A stretch of DNA of 64,000 bases from an uncultured Treponema sp. Its GTDB lineage: Bacteria; Spirochaetota; Spirochaetia; Treponematales; Treponemataceae. Where the stretch lies: NCBI GenBank assembly GCA_947166355.1, contig CAMVDX010000014.1:1-64000 (forward strand), given 5' to 3'. A model generated the notes under the pieces. It did not search any database, had not been told where the DNA came from, and saw only the letters and a list, made by a program, of their open reading frames with translations. Position 1 is the first letter of the stretch, and every line of letters begins with the position of its first letter. The position numbers and the translations under genes were made by a program. Below, one piece after another: positions 8,582-18,940 of the stretch.

Positions 8582-11500
8582 ATGAAGAAGAATATAAAGA
8601 AGATGATTTTTATAATCGGCTGTTTTTTTCTGATATCATCAGGATTAAGTGCTTTTTATTACGGGCCTGACGGACAGCATTCCAGCGGCGGAGGAAAAGA
8701 GAAGCCTTCAGAGAGCAGTCCTTCAAGCGAGTCTGAAAGTCAAACTAATGATAACACCGGAGGCAAATCAGAAAAACAGGGAAACGAAAACGGCGGAACG
8801 AATACCAACCCCGACGGCGGTCAGAGTAATACGGGCGGAACCTCTGGAGGCGGCGGAAATGAAAAAAATAAAGATGGGGCTGATGAAGAAAAAAAGAAAG
8901 AGGAAGAAGAAGCCGCAAGACGTGCACGCGAAGAAGCTGAACGGAAAGCCCGTGAGGAAAGAGAGCATATGGAAGCAATAAAAAATGCTCTGCAGGAAGC
9001 TGAAAAAAAGGCTCTTGATGAAGAGAATCGGTTGCAGGAACTTGAAGCTGAAATTGCAAAGGCTGAAGAGAGGTTAAAGAATGCAGATGATGGAAATATG
9101 TATCCTGCCGCCAGCCGCGCAATGAAACAGACCATGGATTCCCTCAAACGTCAGCAGGAAGAAAAACGTAAAAAATATGATGAAATTCAGAAAGAATGCG
9201 AAAAGCTGAATAAGGAAATCAAGGAAAAGGAAAACTCAAAAACCGGCGGAGACCCGGTAAGGCTTACAACTGGAAGCTATGAACAGAATGAGAGCGATAT
9301 AATAATTTCTGGTGTTCAGCCTTTTGAAGTAAAAAGAAAATATGATTCTGAAAATAAGATTATATCAAGCTTCGGCTACGGCTGGGTAACGAACCTTGAC
9401 CAGAGAATAATACTTGGTACAAGTGCTTCGATACAGAATGAATATGAAGAGCTTCTTGTGAATCTGAGTCAGGCGAAAGAAATTAGAGACAGCCTGGAAC
9501 TGGATATAAAAAGCTCTTACAGAATCTCATCAATAGAAAACGGAGAAACAGAGATTCTTCAAAGAAAGAACCGGCTTCTTGAAATCGGAGCTGCGGCGCA
9601 TGAACTTGCATTGCAGCGGGGAGAAAATATAGAAATAAATATTCCTGTGTTTGAAACAGAAACGGAAACAGATGAAACATCAGAAACACAGTTCTCAGAT
9701 GGTACAGTCAGTGTAGCTCCGGCTTCAGGTTCTGCAGCAGGTTCAGATTCAGGTAAAGTCTCTACTTCTGGTTCTGATTTGAACTCAGATTCCGGTTCGA
9801 ATTCAACATCCGGTTCTGCTTCGACTTCATCTTCCAGTTCTGTAGTAAGTTCTTCATCATCCTCTTCCTCTTCTTCGAGCACCAGTTCACAGTCGGGAAG
9901 CAGCATGACAGGTAATCCGGAAAACAGTCCTGGAAGCAGTACAGGTTTTTCAGGATTCTCAGAAGGTGTAACCTCAGCTTCATCAGACGGGAATCAGAGT
10001 GTTCCTGAAATTGAACCGCTTCCAAATATACTTGAGGGGGTAATAACGGAAGAAGAGCTTAATGCATTAATAGAGAGACTGAGGTTGAAGTCAGAAAATC
10101 TGAGTGTAACGGCTGAGCAGATATCCGCTGAGGCTTACAGGCGCGCCGAAGAACTGGATGGAATTATTGAATCATTTCGGGAAGATGTTTCATTTCTGAA
10201 TCAGATACAGAGTGAATATGAAGCGATGAAGCATGAGGTGGATGCATTTTATGCGGCAGAGTTTGCTCCGAGTGCAGGCCGCCATAACAGGAACAGCAGG
10301 GCTCTTTTTACTGGAATGGAGTCTGGCTATGAGGAAACCGGGCTTGATACAATTACCCTGATAGATGAAAACGAATATCCGCATCTTCTTTATGAAACAG
10401 GAGAAGGAAGCAGAATCTGGAGGAATGACAGTGAGAAAAATATTGTAAACGTTACGGTTGCAGACGACGGCTATCTTGTGTCGCTGCGTGACGGTACGGT
10501 AAAGGCCTTTGATGAAGCAGGCTTTATTATCAGGCTCACAGACAGAAATGAAAACACTATTGGAATCAGCCGTAATCCGGATGAAAAAATAAATTATATT
10601 GAAACTTCTTTCGGCGAAAAATACAGATTTGAATATAACGGAAGATTTATTTCAAAAATAACAAACGAACGTTCGTTAGATGAAAGTGTAAGCTATGGAT
10701 ACAGCGGAAACAGCCTTGTGAGTGTAAAGGATACAGACGGCGATACGGTAACCATGACTTATGATTCAGAAGACCGCATGACTGCTTTGAATAAATGCGA
10801 CGGAAGCAGCGTGCGTTTTGAATATGGAGAACAGACGGCAGATGGCTTAGTTCTTACAACTGCAACCGTAAACGAAGAAGGCTATGCCGAGCATTTTGAA
10901 TATGACAGAAGCGGTATGCGTACTGTATATATAGATCACGACGGAAACAGAACCTGTTACTGGTATGACGGCCGGCACAGAACAGTACGTGAGGAACAGC
11001 CTGACGGAACTGTCATTATAAATGAATATGATGATTTTGATAATTTAATCCGCATGAATGAAAACGGTAACGTTACTTCTTTCAGCTATGACGGCTCTGG
11101 AAATAAAACAGCTGCTTCTTACAGCGACGGAAGTTATGAGAGCTGGAGCTATGATGATTTTGGTCTGGTTATTTCGTATACAGACCGTGACGGTGTGAGG
11201 GAAGAGTATGTCAGGGATGGAAAAGGAAACATCACGGCATATCGCAGAGGCGGAAAAACTGTTTATGAGCAGACTGCTGATTCAAAAGGTCAGGTGACTA
11301 GCCGGACTGTTTATGGAGAGAAAGCAGTTACGGTGAATTATGTTTATGACAGGTACGGCAATGTGGTACGCAAAGAATGCGGCGGCGTGCTTACTGAATA
11401 TCAGTATGACGGCAGGAACAGGCTTGTGAAGGAAAAACAGGCGGGAAAGGTCTTGTCAGAATATCAGTATGAAGGAAATAAAACTGTAAGAAAAGATTAT

Positions 11501-14500
11501 AACGGTCTTGAAACTATATATCTAACTAACGGTCGTAAGGATTTGATTAGAGTTACGCAGAAAGATACCGTTACTGGAATCGTGCATGAAACAAGAATTG
11601 AATACGACAGAAGACATCTGCCGCTAAGAGTTTTCGAGGGAAACGGAGAGAATGAAAAACTTGTTTCTTCATATTTATATACTGCTGAAGGAAAGCTCCG
11701 TGCAGAAATCCTTCATGGCAGTGAAAACTGGATAAGACTTTATGAATACAGAAATAATCAGATATGTGAAGTGAAGCAGTTTAAGGTTTCAATTGGCGGG
11801 CTCGCGCAGGCAAACTCGGTCGGGGCGCATGGTGACCTATTTGAGTCTATCGAAAACACTGGTTCACCAATTGATGAAAATCGTCTGAGAACCTTGCTGA
11901 CAGCAGCGGAAGAAAATGTCTTTGTTCAGGAATATGGATATCAGATCTCTGGCGGAAACAGAAAACTCGTGACCGTAACCGACGGGCTTGGAGTTCAGAA
12001 TCTTTTTGAATATGACAGTAATGGAAATCTTATAAAGACTACGGACGGAAATGGTACTGTAAGGCAGAGAAATTACACAAGGGCCGGCCGTCTTTTTGCA
12101 GAACAGAGTTCTCACGGCGGCTGGTACGAATACGGCTATACTGACGGCTCCCTGAGCAGTGCCAGAGAACAGGGCGGTGCGGCTATCCGTGCTGAATACT
12201 ATCCGGATGGAAGCCTTAAGAGCGAGACAGACCGCTACGGTAAAACGACTTACTATCATTACGACAGTCGCAGCCGTGTAGTAAGTGTACAGAGTGAAGC
12301 TCAGAAAATCTGGTATGAATATGATGATTTTGACAGGGTGGTAAGGAGTGTCGTGGGGAACTCGGCAGATGAAGCTGTAAGCGTTTATTACGAGACTCAT
12401 GAATATTCATCTGATGGAAGAAAGGTAACCGTCAGTGAAGGCGGCAAATACAAGACAGTTTATGAGCTTGATGCCTTCGGAAATGTTGTTAAACAGATTG
12501 ATGGAAATACTAACGAACGTTCGTATGTATATGATATGCAGAACGGTCTTATTGCAGAATATGACGGTTATGGAGAAAAGACTTCTTATGAATACAACGC
12601 GCTTGGACTGGTGAGCAAGGTAACACTGCCGGATGGAACAGAAACAAAATATGAATACAATTATATGGGACTTCTTTCAAAAGTTACGGATGACTGCGGG
12701 ACAGTTTATGAAGCTTTATATGATAAGGCTGGCCGCCTTATAAAGGAGCGTAATCGTGCTGACTCAGAGAAATCCTATGAATATGACAGGGCAGGGCGGG
12801 TTACCAAAGTTCTCTGCGGTGGTGAAGTTGTAGAATCATATACTTACGGTGCTGATAGCCGAACAATAACCGTAAAGGACGGTAACGGTAATGATTACCT
12901 TTATAACTACGACGCCTTCGGTCGCCTGATAAGCGAAAGAAACCGCAGTAGTCTTGAACAGAATTATTCTTACGATGAAGAAGGTCAGCTTAACTACAGA
13001 AACAGCTTTGATGGCGGAACTACAACAATATCTTATTCATCAGACAGAACTGTAAGGACTGTCCGATATTCCGACGGTTCAGAAAACCGATTCGTCTACG
13101 ACATGATTGGTAACATTACAGAATCACAGAACGCTTACGGTAGAACGCAGTACCACTATGACCAGGGTGGCCACATGGTTTACCAGAAAGACGTAACGAC
13201 AGGTGAAGAAATCTATTTTACTTACGATGATGCCGGTAACAGAATAAGACTCGAAAGCTCTAACCGCCAGACTTCATACACCTATGGTAAAAACAACGAG
13301 GTAAAAGAAATTTTTGACAACAGGCAGAGAATCAGTATAAAATTAGAGTATGATAAAGTCGGAAGGGAAGCATTGAGAAAGTTTGGTAACGGCACATCAG
13401 AACAGACTCTATATGATAAAGCAGGACGTGTAACTGTTAAGACTCAGAAAAACAGCCGCGGTGAACTGCTGTGGGGTGAGGGCTATGTGTACGGCAGTGA
13501 CGGTAAACGGAGTGCAACGGTTGATAACCTCGGCCGGATTACTTTCTACGAATACAACAGTAAAGGTCAGCTCAGTGCAGTTTTCTATCCTTATACCGAT
13601 GAGATGATTAGGAATCTGAAGTCGGAAGCTGAAACGAACGGACTTTCTACAACAGCTGAAGCAGGCGAGAACCGTTTTATTACTAGCACAGAAAGAGCAG
13701 AACTAGTTCCGCTTCTAAACTCCATGCAGTACGGACTTGCCTATAATCTTACAAACTTACAGGTTTTCATAAAAGAAAGTTATGCCTACGACAGAAACGG
13801 CAACCGCACAACAAAAACTACCCCTTACGGAAAAATTGAATACACTTACGACAGGGAAAACTGCCTGCTTTCAAGCGGCTCTAAAGGTCAGACTTTCATA
13901 AACTATACTTATGACGCAATGGGAAATCTCCTCACAGAAGAAAGTGCAAATAAAACAGTAAAATACGCCTATAACGCTCAGAACCGCCTGATTTACTGCG
14001 AAGTAACAGACAGAGCAAATAAGGAATATGCCCAGACAACCTATGCCTACGATGCATTCGGCAGACGTATTATTGTACAGGACAGGGGAGAAGCCGCAAT
14101 CCGTACCCTTTACGATGGACTAACCTTTGACATCATTAAGCAGGGACCGACCTTCGCAAACGGCCAGTTCACAGATTCAGGCAGCGGCATAAAGTTCAGC
14201 AGCACCGGCCGCCCGACCGGAGACCGCTACCGCTACTTAGGCGACGAAGACAAAAAAGACGGCAGCCGCTACTTCTATCTGGACGAGGGAACTTACAAAA
14301 ATGTAAGCACTCGTTACCGCGGCGAACGCACAACAATAAACGTAAACGGAACACTAGCTGCCCAGACCACAACCGAAGGAACAGATTACTTTTCAACCGA
14401 CTTACTCGGAAGTATCCGTTCAACAACCGATGTCTACGGCGCACAGAAATCAAACTACACCTACGACGCTTTCGGCACTCTAATTCAGGGCAGTCTAAAC

Positions 14501-15304
14501 GGCACCACAGACCACGGCTACCTGGGCAAACAGTACGAATCAACAAGCCGGCTATACAACTACGGCTACCGCGACTACAAACCGCAGACTGCTAGATTCA
14601 CTACTCTCGACCCAATCCGCGATGGCGCCAATTGGTTCATCTATTGCAATAGCGACCCGGTAAACTTCATTGATTTACTTGGATTATGTGAGGCAAATGA
14701 TAGAGAAAACAATTTCTTACTGAAAGAAAATGAAAGATATACAAATAACATATATGAATATTATATACCTGAGGGTAATGGCAATAGACCTGGAGAAAAA
14801 CGTACTGAGACAAAAGGTGTTGTAATTCATTTTACAGAGGTAACTAGACAGGATCCTAAAAAAACAATAGATGCTTGGATAAAAGATGGAGAGAAAAAGA
14901 AACCAAAGTATGGTAGTGCTCAATATGTAATAGCTACAAATGGTAATATATATGCAGCTATCCCAGAGGATGAAGTTGCATATCATGCTGGTGGAAGTCC
15001 TGAAAATCCACTACGTTCTGAAATGAAAAACAAACTAGGTAATCCAAATAGAACTACAATAGGTATCGAGTTAGAAAATAATTATGATAGTGGAGGCTTT
15101 ACAAGTGAAACTGAAAATGCCGCGATTCAATTAACAGCAGAAATAATGCTAAAAAATGGTTTGGACCCCCAAAAAGACTTGTATAGACATAATGATCTAA
15201 CTGGAAAAAATTGTCCAAAATATTATGTTGATAATCCTGGAGAATGGGAACAATTTAAGTATAAAGTCGAACAAGAAATGGAAAGACTTGGAGGTGTAAA
15301 ATAA
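8582..15304 (+). CDS. Rhs/YD-repeat polymorphic toxin with Sec signal and C-terminal peptidoglycan amidase (Amidase_2-like) tip
   Basis: Signal peptide MKKNIKKMIFIIGCFFLISSGLSA; many YD repeats; Rhs core end ARFTTLDPIRDGANWFIYCNSDPVNFIDLLGL; tip GVVIHFTEVT...SAQYVIATNGNIYAAIPEDEVAYHAGG...NRTTIGIELEN...LYRHNDLTGKNCP. Confidence 0.93.
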   Translation: MKKNIKKMIFIIGCFFLISSGLSAFYYGPDGQHSSGGGKEKPSESSPSSESESQTNDNTGGKSEKQGNENGGTNTNPDGGQSNTGGTSGGGGNEKNKDGADEEKKKEEEEAARRAREEAERKAREEREHMEAIKNALQEAEKKALDEENRLQELEAEIAKAEERLKNADDGNMYPAASRAMKQTMDSLKRQQEEKRKKYDEIQKECEKLNKEIKEKENSKTGGDPVRLTTGSYEQNESDIIISGVQPFEVKRKYDSENKIISSFGYGWVTNLDQRIILGTSASIQNEYEELLVNLSQAKEIRDSLELDIKSSYRISSIENGETEILQRKNRLLEIGAAAHELALQRGENIEINIPVFETETETDETSETQFSDGTVSVAPASGSAAGSDSGKVSTSGSDLNSDSGSNSTSGSASTSSSSSVVSSSSSSSSSSSTSSQSGSSMTGNPENSPGSSTGFSGFSEGVTSASSDGNQSVPEIEPLPNILEGVITEEELNALIERLRLKSENLSVTAEQISAEAYRRAEELDGIIESFREDVSFLNQIQSEYEAMKHEVDAFYAAEFAPSAGRHNRNSRALFTGMESGYEETGLDTITLIDENEYPHLLYETGEGSRIWRNDSEKNIVNVTVADDGYLVSLRDGTVKAFDEAGFIIRLTDRNENTIGISRNPDEKINYIETSFGEKYRFEYNGRFISKITNERSLDESVSYGYSGNSLVSVKDTDGDTVTMTYDSEDRMTALNKCDGSSVRFEYGEQTADGLVLTTATVNEEGYAEHFEYDRSGMRTVYIDHDGNRTCYWYDGRHRTVREEQPDGTVIINEYDDFDNLIRMNENGNVTSFSYDGSGNKTAASYSDGSYESWSYDDFGLVISYTDRDGVREEYVRDGKGNITAYRRGGKTVYEQTADSKGQVTSRTVYGEKAVTVNYVYDRYGNVVRKECGGVLTEYQYDGRNRLVKEKQAGKVLSEYQYEGNKTVRKDYNGLETIYLTNGRKDLIRVTQKDTVTGIVHETRIEYDRRHLPLRVFEGNGENEKLVSSYLYTAEGKLRAEILHGSENWIRLYEYRNNQICEVKQFKVSIGGLAQANSVGAHGDLFESIENTGSPIDENRLRTLLTAAEENVFVQEYGYQISGGNRKLVTVTDGLGVQNLFEYDSNGNLIKTTDGNGTVRQRNYTRAGRLFAEQSSHGGWYEYGYTDGSLSSAREQGGAAIRAEYYPDGSLKSETDRYGKTTYYHYDSRSRVVSVQSEAQKIWYEYDDFDRVVRSVVGNSADEAVSVYYETHEYSSDGRKVTVSEGGKYKTVYELDAFGNVVKQIDGNTNERSYVYDMQNGLIAEYDGYGEKTSYEYNALGLVSKVTLPDGTETKYEYNYMGLLSKVTDDCGTVYEALYDKAGRLIKERNRADSEKSYEYDRAGRVTKVLCGGEVVESYTYGADSRTITVKDGNGNDYLYNYDAFGRLISERNRSSLEQNYSYDEEGQLNYRNSFDGGTTTISYSSDRTVRTVRYSDGSENRFVYDMIGNITESQNAYGRTQYHYDQGGHMVYQKDVTTGEEIYFTYDDAGNRIRLESSNRQTSYTYGKNNEVKEIFDNRQRISIKLEYDKVGREALRKFGNGTSEQTLYDKAGRVTVKTQKNSRGELLWGEGYVYGSDGKRSATVDNLGRITFYEYNSKGQLSAVFYPYTDEMIRNLKSEAETNGLSTTAEAGENRFITSTERAELVPLLNSMQYGLAYNLTNLQVFIKESYAYDRNGNRTTKTTPYGKIEYTYDRENCLLSSGSKGQTFINYTYDAMGNLLTEESANKTVKYAYNAQNRLIYCEVTDRANKEYAQTTYAYDAFGRRIIVQDRGEAAIRTLYDGLTFDIIKQGPTFANGQFTDSGSGIKFSSTGRPTGDRYRYLGDEDKKDGSRYFYLDEGTYKNVSTRYRGERTTINVNGTLAAQTTTEGTDYFSTDLLGSIRSTTDVYGAQKSNYTYDAFGTLIQGSLNGTTDHGYLGKQYESTSRLYNYGYRDYKPQTARFTTLDPIRDGANWFIYCNSDPVNFIDLLGLCEANDRENNFLLKENERYTNNIYEYYIPEGNGNRPGEKRTETKGVVIHFTEVTRQDPKKTIDAWIKDGEKKKPKYGSAQYVIATNGNIYAAIPEDEVAYHAGGSPENPLRSEMKNKLGNPNRTTIGIELENNYDSGGFTSETENAAIQLTAEIMLKNGLDPQKDLYRHNDLTGKNCPKYYVDNPGEWEQFKYKVEQEMERLGGVK

Positions 15305-15898
15305 ATGAAAAAAAATATTAATATTTGTCTAATTTTTTTGATTACAGTATTTGTTTATGGACAGAAATCAATGTTTGATAAATTAACTATTATAGGAGAA
15401 CATGAGGACCTTCATAGCATAATAAATATTGGAAATTCAATAATTGAGACATTAGTTAAAAATGATTATGAACTTCTTTCTCATTATTGTTTTGAAGAAA
15501 TTCGTTTTTCTCAAGCTTTAGGGTTTTCCATTGAAACCGATACAAGCATAAATAAGAAATACATATCAGTTGCAGGAAAATCAAATAAAAAATTTCCATT
15601 TTATTTTTTTCAGCCAGATAAGTTTATTGATTATGAATTAAAAGATATTCTTGAATCCTATAAACCAAATTCTGAAAAATTAGAGGCTGTTGTAATTAAT
15701 GGTTTGATAAAGAATAAAGAAGTTGAGAAAAAATATTTATCTGATTTAGCAAAAATTTTTGGAGAATGTGTTTCACTAGAATATTATTCAGGTCCATCTG
15801 ATTTACAGATAGATTGGGAGTGTACAATTTTAATATTGAAAAAGGTTGGACTAACATATAGACTTGTTGGAATTTCACAAGATTACTGGCAACCATAA
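15305..15898 (+). CDS. Exported small protein, candidate immunity protein to the Rhs amidase
   Basis: Signal peptide MKKNINICLIFLITVFVYG; start codon abuts the Rhs stop codon; AT-rich like the tip. Confidence 0.65.
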   Translation: MKKNINICLIFLITVFVYGQKSMFDKLTIIGEHEDLHSIINIGNSIIETLVKNDYELLSHYCFEEIRFSQALGFSIETDTSINKKYISVAGKSNKKFPFYFFQPDKFIDYELKDILESYKPNSEKLEAVVINGLIKNKEVEKKYLSDLAKIFGECVSLEYYSGPSDLQIDWECTILILKKVGLTYRLVGISQDYWQP

Positions 15899-16026
15899 AT
15901 AAGAACACTGTCGATTTTTTTTATTGAATAATTAATTTTCGTAATTCAAAGAACGTTACGGGGGAACGGGGCTATGAATTTGATTTTTGTTTGGGCATGG
16001 AGTAGGAAAACGTAGAGTAGCCTAGT

Positions 16027-16232
16027 AAGCTCCGGGCAGAAATTCTCCACGGAACTGAGACCTGGATCCGACTCTATGAATACAGAAATAATCAGATTTC
16101 AGAACTCAAACAATTCAAGGTAAATTCGGTGGTTGAGGTCCTTGAAACCACCGCAGATCTCATCGACGAAACAAGATTGCAACCCCTTCTGCACACTGCC
16201 GTCTCAAATGTCTACACTGAGAACACATTTCT
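16027..16232 (+). pseudogene. Rhs internal fragment
   Basis: Translates KLRAEILHGTETWIRLYEYRNNQISELKQFKV...DETRLQPLLHTAVSNVY, matching KLRAEILHGSENWIRLYEYRNNQICEVKQFKV...DENRLRTLLTAAEENVF in the intact Rhs (about 11690-11925). Confidence 0.88.
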
Positions 16233-16511
16233 ACAAACGAGCCCGGAGAAGATGATTTTTCAAGGCGTCTTTCCAGACTTGTAGCGGATTATAAAGAAGA
16301 CGAATAATACAGGAGTGATTATTTAGTAATGAATTTACATGACCATGACATTAGATACGAAGCTCTTGCCGAAGGTGCCAGACAGAAAGCCGTGGAAGCT
16401 GCAAAAGCTTTTCTTGCAGACGGAAAGTATACACCGGAAAGAATTGCAGAACTTCTTAATATCCCTGTAGAAGCCTTTATGGAAAAGGCTCCGCATAGAC
16501 AAGGAAAATAG
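16233..16511 (+). pseudogene. C-terminal remnant of Rpn-family PD-(D/E)XK nuclease/putative transposase
   Basis: TNEPGEDDFSRRLSRLVADYKEDE*YRSDYLVMNLHDHD...FLADGKYTPERIAELLNIPVEAF, in-frame stop; matches the C-terminus of the CDS at 23305-24138. Confidence 0.88.
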
Positions 16512-16642
16512 GCAGATGAACTTGCAAAAAAAGGTGGCGGAAGTTTTCCGTCACCCAAAAAGGAGAAAAGGATTTAGTTTTGTTTATGCTTGTTATAGAT
16601 TGCCGTGTCGGGCACGAGCACGGCAAAGACTTGGCAGTTGTT

Positions 16643-18913
16643 TTATTTGAGCTTAAATCCAAAGAAGAATGAAGGATGTACACTTTTATCATCACCCTTG
16701 ATTGTCCATTTGTGGCGTGTGAGTTCAAATGCACGGTCATTTTCGCCGTGATTCTGAATATCAAATGACATACCGGCGTTCAGTTCAATGAATCTTCCAG
16801 GGAAGAGGGTAACTGTAGTTCGGAATGATGGTATACCATATTTTGAGCCTTCATAGTTTTCTTTATTCTCTATTGCTTTGTCTAAATCATTTTCATAAAG
16901 AACGAACTTATAAAGCCATTCAAAATCAAGATAGATAAAGCCGAATCGGAATTCTGTTCCGATGCCGCCGTAAGGAATCCAAAGTTCGTTTTTTTCATCC
17001 TTAAACATTTTAGAGGCGTCATAAGTCAGACCAAGTGTTACAAAGAAATTTCTGGTTCCGCTCTGATAATAAGTATCAAACATATTATCTGTATTCCAGC
17101 TGAAGCCAACGTGATGCATTCCGTTTTTAATAAAGTTGAATACACCAATTGCAATTCCATCACTTTCTTCTGCAATGTTTATAACGCCAATCTGAGCGCC
17201 TTTTACTTTGCGTGCACAGTTGAAAAGTCCTGTAATCTGGGCACCATCTACATCTTCTGCAACATTAAAAAGTCCGCTTACCTGAGCACCGTTCACATCT
17301 TCTGCAACATTAAAGAGTCCACTCACCTGAGTACCATTTAAATTATTTGCTGTATTAAAGAGACCTGTATATTGCCCGCCGTTTACAGTTCCGCCTGCAA
17401 TATTAAAGAGACCAGAAGCCTGCAAACCGTAAACGCTGCCTTCTGCAATATTCATCAGTGAAGATGCCTGAATAATTCTTATATTTTTGTCATATGCTCC
17501 AAAAATACCGAGAGACGTAAGTGAATAATCTTTGCCACCGTTAACAATGTTTACGCCAGGGAAAACAGAAAAGTGGAAGTAACTCATTACGGCCGGATTA
17601 AATTCAGATATTGAAATATCATCTTCGTCTTCTTCTTCGTCATCATCTAAAAGTGGAGGAAGTTCAATTTCGTTATCATTTTCAATTCCTTCTGATGATT
17701 CAGAATCTGCATCTTCTAAAGTTTCATGGCGGCGACGTGAACCAGTTACAGCAGGTTCTTCTTCTGCAGTAGTTGTAAGCCCATCCAAAGAAAGGATTTC
17801 ATCATCTTCTGAGATATCTTCATCAGAACCGCCACGAAGACGATTTTCTTTTCTCTTGATTGTTGAAAGAGTATTCTGGTCGAGTACGTAAATCTGATCC
17901 TTGTTCAAAAGGAAGTAGCCCTGTTTAGTAGAATATTCATCAATTATAACTGCCGAATACTGGCCTGCCGGAAGAGCCATAAAAATAGGCTGTCCTTCAA
18001 CCTTGTTGATTTCGGAAATCAGTTTGCCTTCTGCATTGCGGATGATAAACTTTCCTTTTGCTTCCTTTGAAAGTGAAAGCATTGCTTCGGCAGTTGAGAT
18101 GTCGGAAAGGATGAGGTCTCCAGAACCCACCAGCGTAATATTATAATTAGGATGCTGAGGTCCAGCCTTACTTGATTCAGTTTTAGAAAGAGTATCGTTG
18201 AAGGCATACGAATAGAGCTCGTTTAATGTAACCTTGTTGTCGCCCGAAGCATCAGCTGCTCCGCGGAGCCCTGTAATCATTGCGTTAGTAAAATAAGATG
18301 ATTCAATTTCATCTGATTCCTGAGAATATTCGTTGTCTGAGCTCGAAGAAAGATATGCGTGACCTGTAACAACCGAAGAGTCATCGAGCAGGAACGGCTT
18401 GCGCTTTTGACCTCCCTTAGTGCGGATAAAGTTTCCTGAATAACATGAGTCCAGAATTACAACGTGAATGTCGCTTGGGACCTCGGTAATTGCGGCCTTG
18501 AGCGAAGAGTAATCATAAGGAACGTCGCCGAGAAGAAGAGAGGTTTCATCTGAGTGACCCGAATAGTAAAAAATGAACTCGGAACGTTTAGCATGAGTTT
18601 CGCTGTTTTTAATTTTATCAGTAATCTGATTAAGAGTTTCGTCAATCTTTTCTTTTGTCGGGTCTATGAGAACAAAACTGTTTGAGTCGTTTACACCACC
18701 GATTTCTGACATAGCCTTCTGGAAATTCTGAGCATCACTGCCTGCATATAAAAGCTTTTCACGGCCTTTTCCGCCTTTGTTAGATCCAATGTAAATAGCG
18801 TAGCGGTCAACTCCGCTTGTGTTTTCTTCTGCCTGATTTGCAGAATTACTTGTTGCGGCAAAAAGCTGTACAAAGCTAAAAAGTATTAATGTCGTAATAA
18901 TTATCTTTTTCAT
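16643..18913 (-). CDS. Secreted caspase-family (C14) protein with C-terminal repeat/outer-membrane-like region
   Basis: Signal peptide; RYAIYIGSNKGG; catalytic motifs FYYSGHSDE and VVILDSCYSGNF; repeats SGLFNVAEDVNGAQ. Confidence 0.85.
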   Translation of the reverse strand: MKKIIITTLILFSFVQLFAATSNSANQAEENTSGVDRYAIYIGSNKGGKGREKLLYAGSDAQNFQKAMSEIGGVNDSNSFVLIDPTKEKIDETLNQITDKIKNSETHAKRSEFIFYYSGHSDETSLLLGDVPYDYSSLKAAITEVPSDIHVVILDSCYSGNFIRTKGGQKRKPFLLDDSSVVTGHAYLSSSSDNEYSQESDEIESSYFTNAMITGLRGAADASGDNKVTLNELYSYAFNDTLSKTESSKAGPQHPNYNITLVGSGDLILSDISTAEAMLSLSKEAKGKFIIRNAEGKLISEINKVEGQPIFMALPAGQYSAVIIDEYSTKQGYFLLNKDQIYVLDQNTLSTIKRKENRLRGGSDEDISEDDEILSLDGLTTTAEEEPAVTGSRRRHETLEDADSESSEGIENDNEIELPPLLDDDEEEDEDDISISEFNPAVMSYFHFSVFPGVNIVNGGKDYSLTSLGIFGAYDKNIRIIQASSLMNIAEGSVYGLQASGLFNIAGGTVNGGQYTGLFNTANNLNGTQVSGLFNVAEDVNGAQVSGLFNVAEDVDGAQITGLFNCARKVKGAQIGVINIAEESDGIAIGVFNFIKNGMHHVGFSWNTDNMFDTYYQSGTRNFFVTLGLTYDASKMFKDEKNELWIPYGGIGTEFRFGFIYLDFEWLYKFVLYENDLDKAIENKENYEGSKYGIPSFRTTVTLFPGRFIELNAGMSFDIQNHGENDRAFELTRHKWTIKGDDKSVHPSFFFGFKLK
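17120..17470 (-). repeat. About 60-bp coding tandem repeats (xSGLFNxAxxVxGxQ) in the caspase-family gene
   Basis: GLFNIAGGTVNGGQYTGLFNTANNLNGTQVSGLFNVAEDVNGAQVSGLFNVAEDVDGAQITGLFNCARKVKGAQ. Confidence 0.88.
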
Positions 18914-18940
18914 ATCGCTATCCCTGATTATTTCTTTCCG

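Noticed and set aside
9559-9906. Antisense ORF of acidic composition opposite the Ser-rich Rhs region
   Set aside because: Product of biased codons on the coding strand; no plausible start context or family.
8582-15304. Rhs as a type VI secretion effector
   Set aside because: Own signal peptide, no PAAR domain, no VgrG/Hcp/Tss genes in the window.
17120-17470. Regular about 60-bp repeats as CRISPR
   Set aside because: They encode conserved GLFNxA protein repeats; there are no constant repeats with unique spacers and no cas genes.
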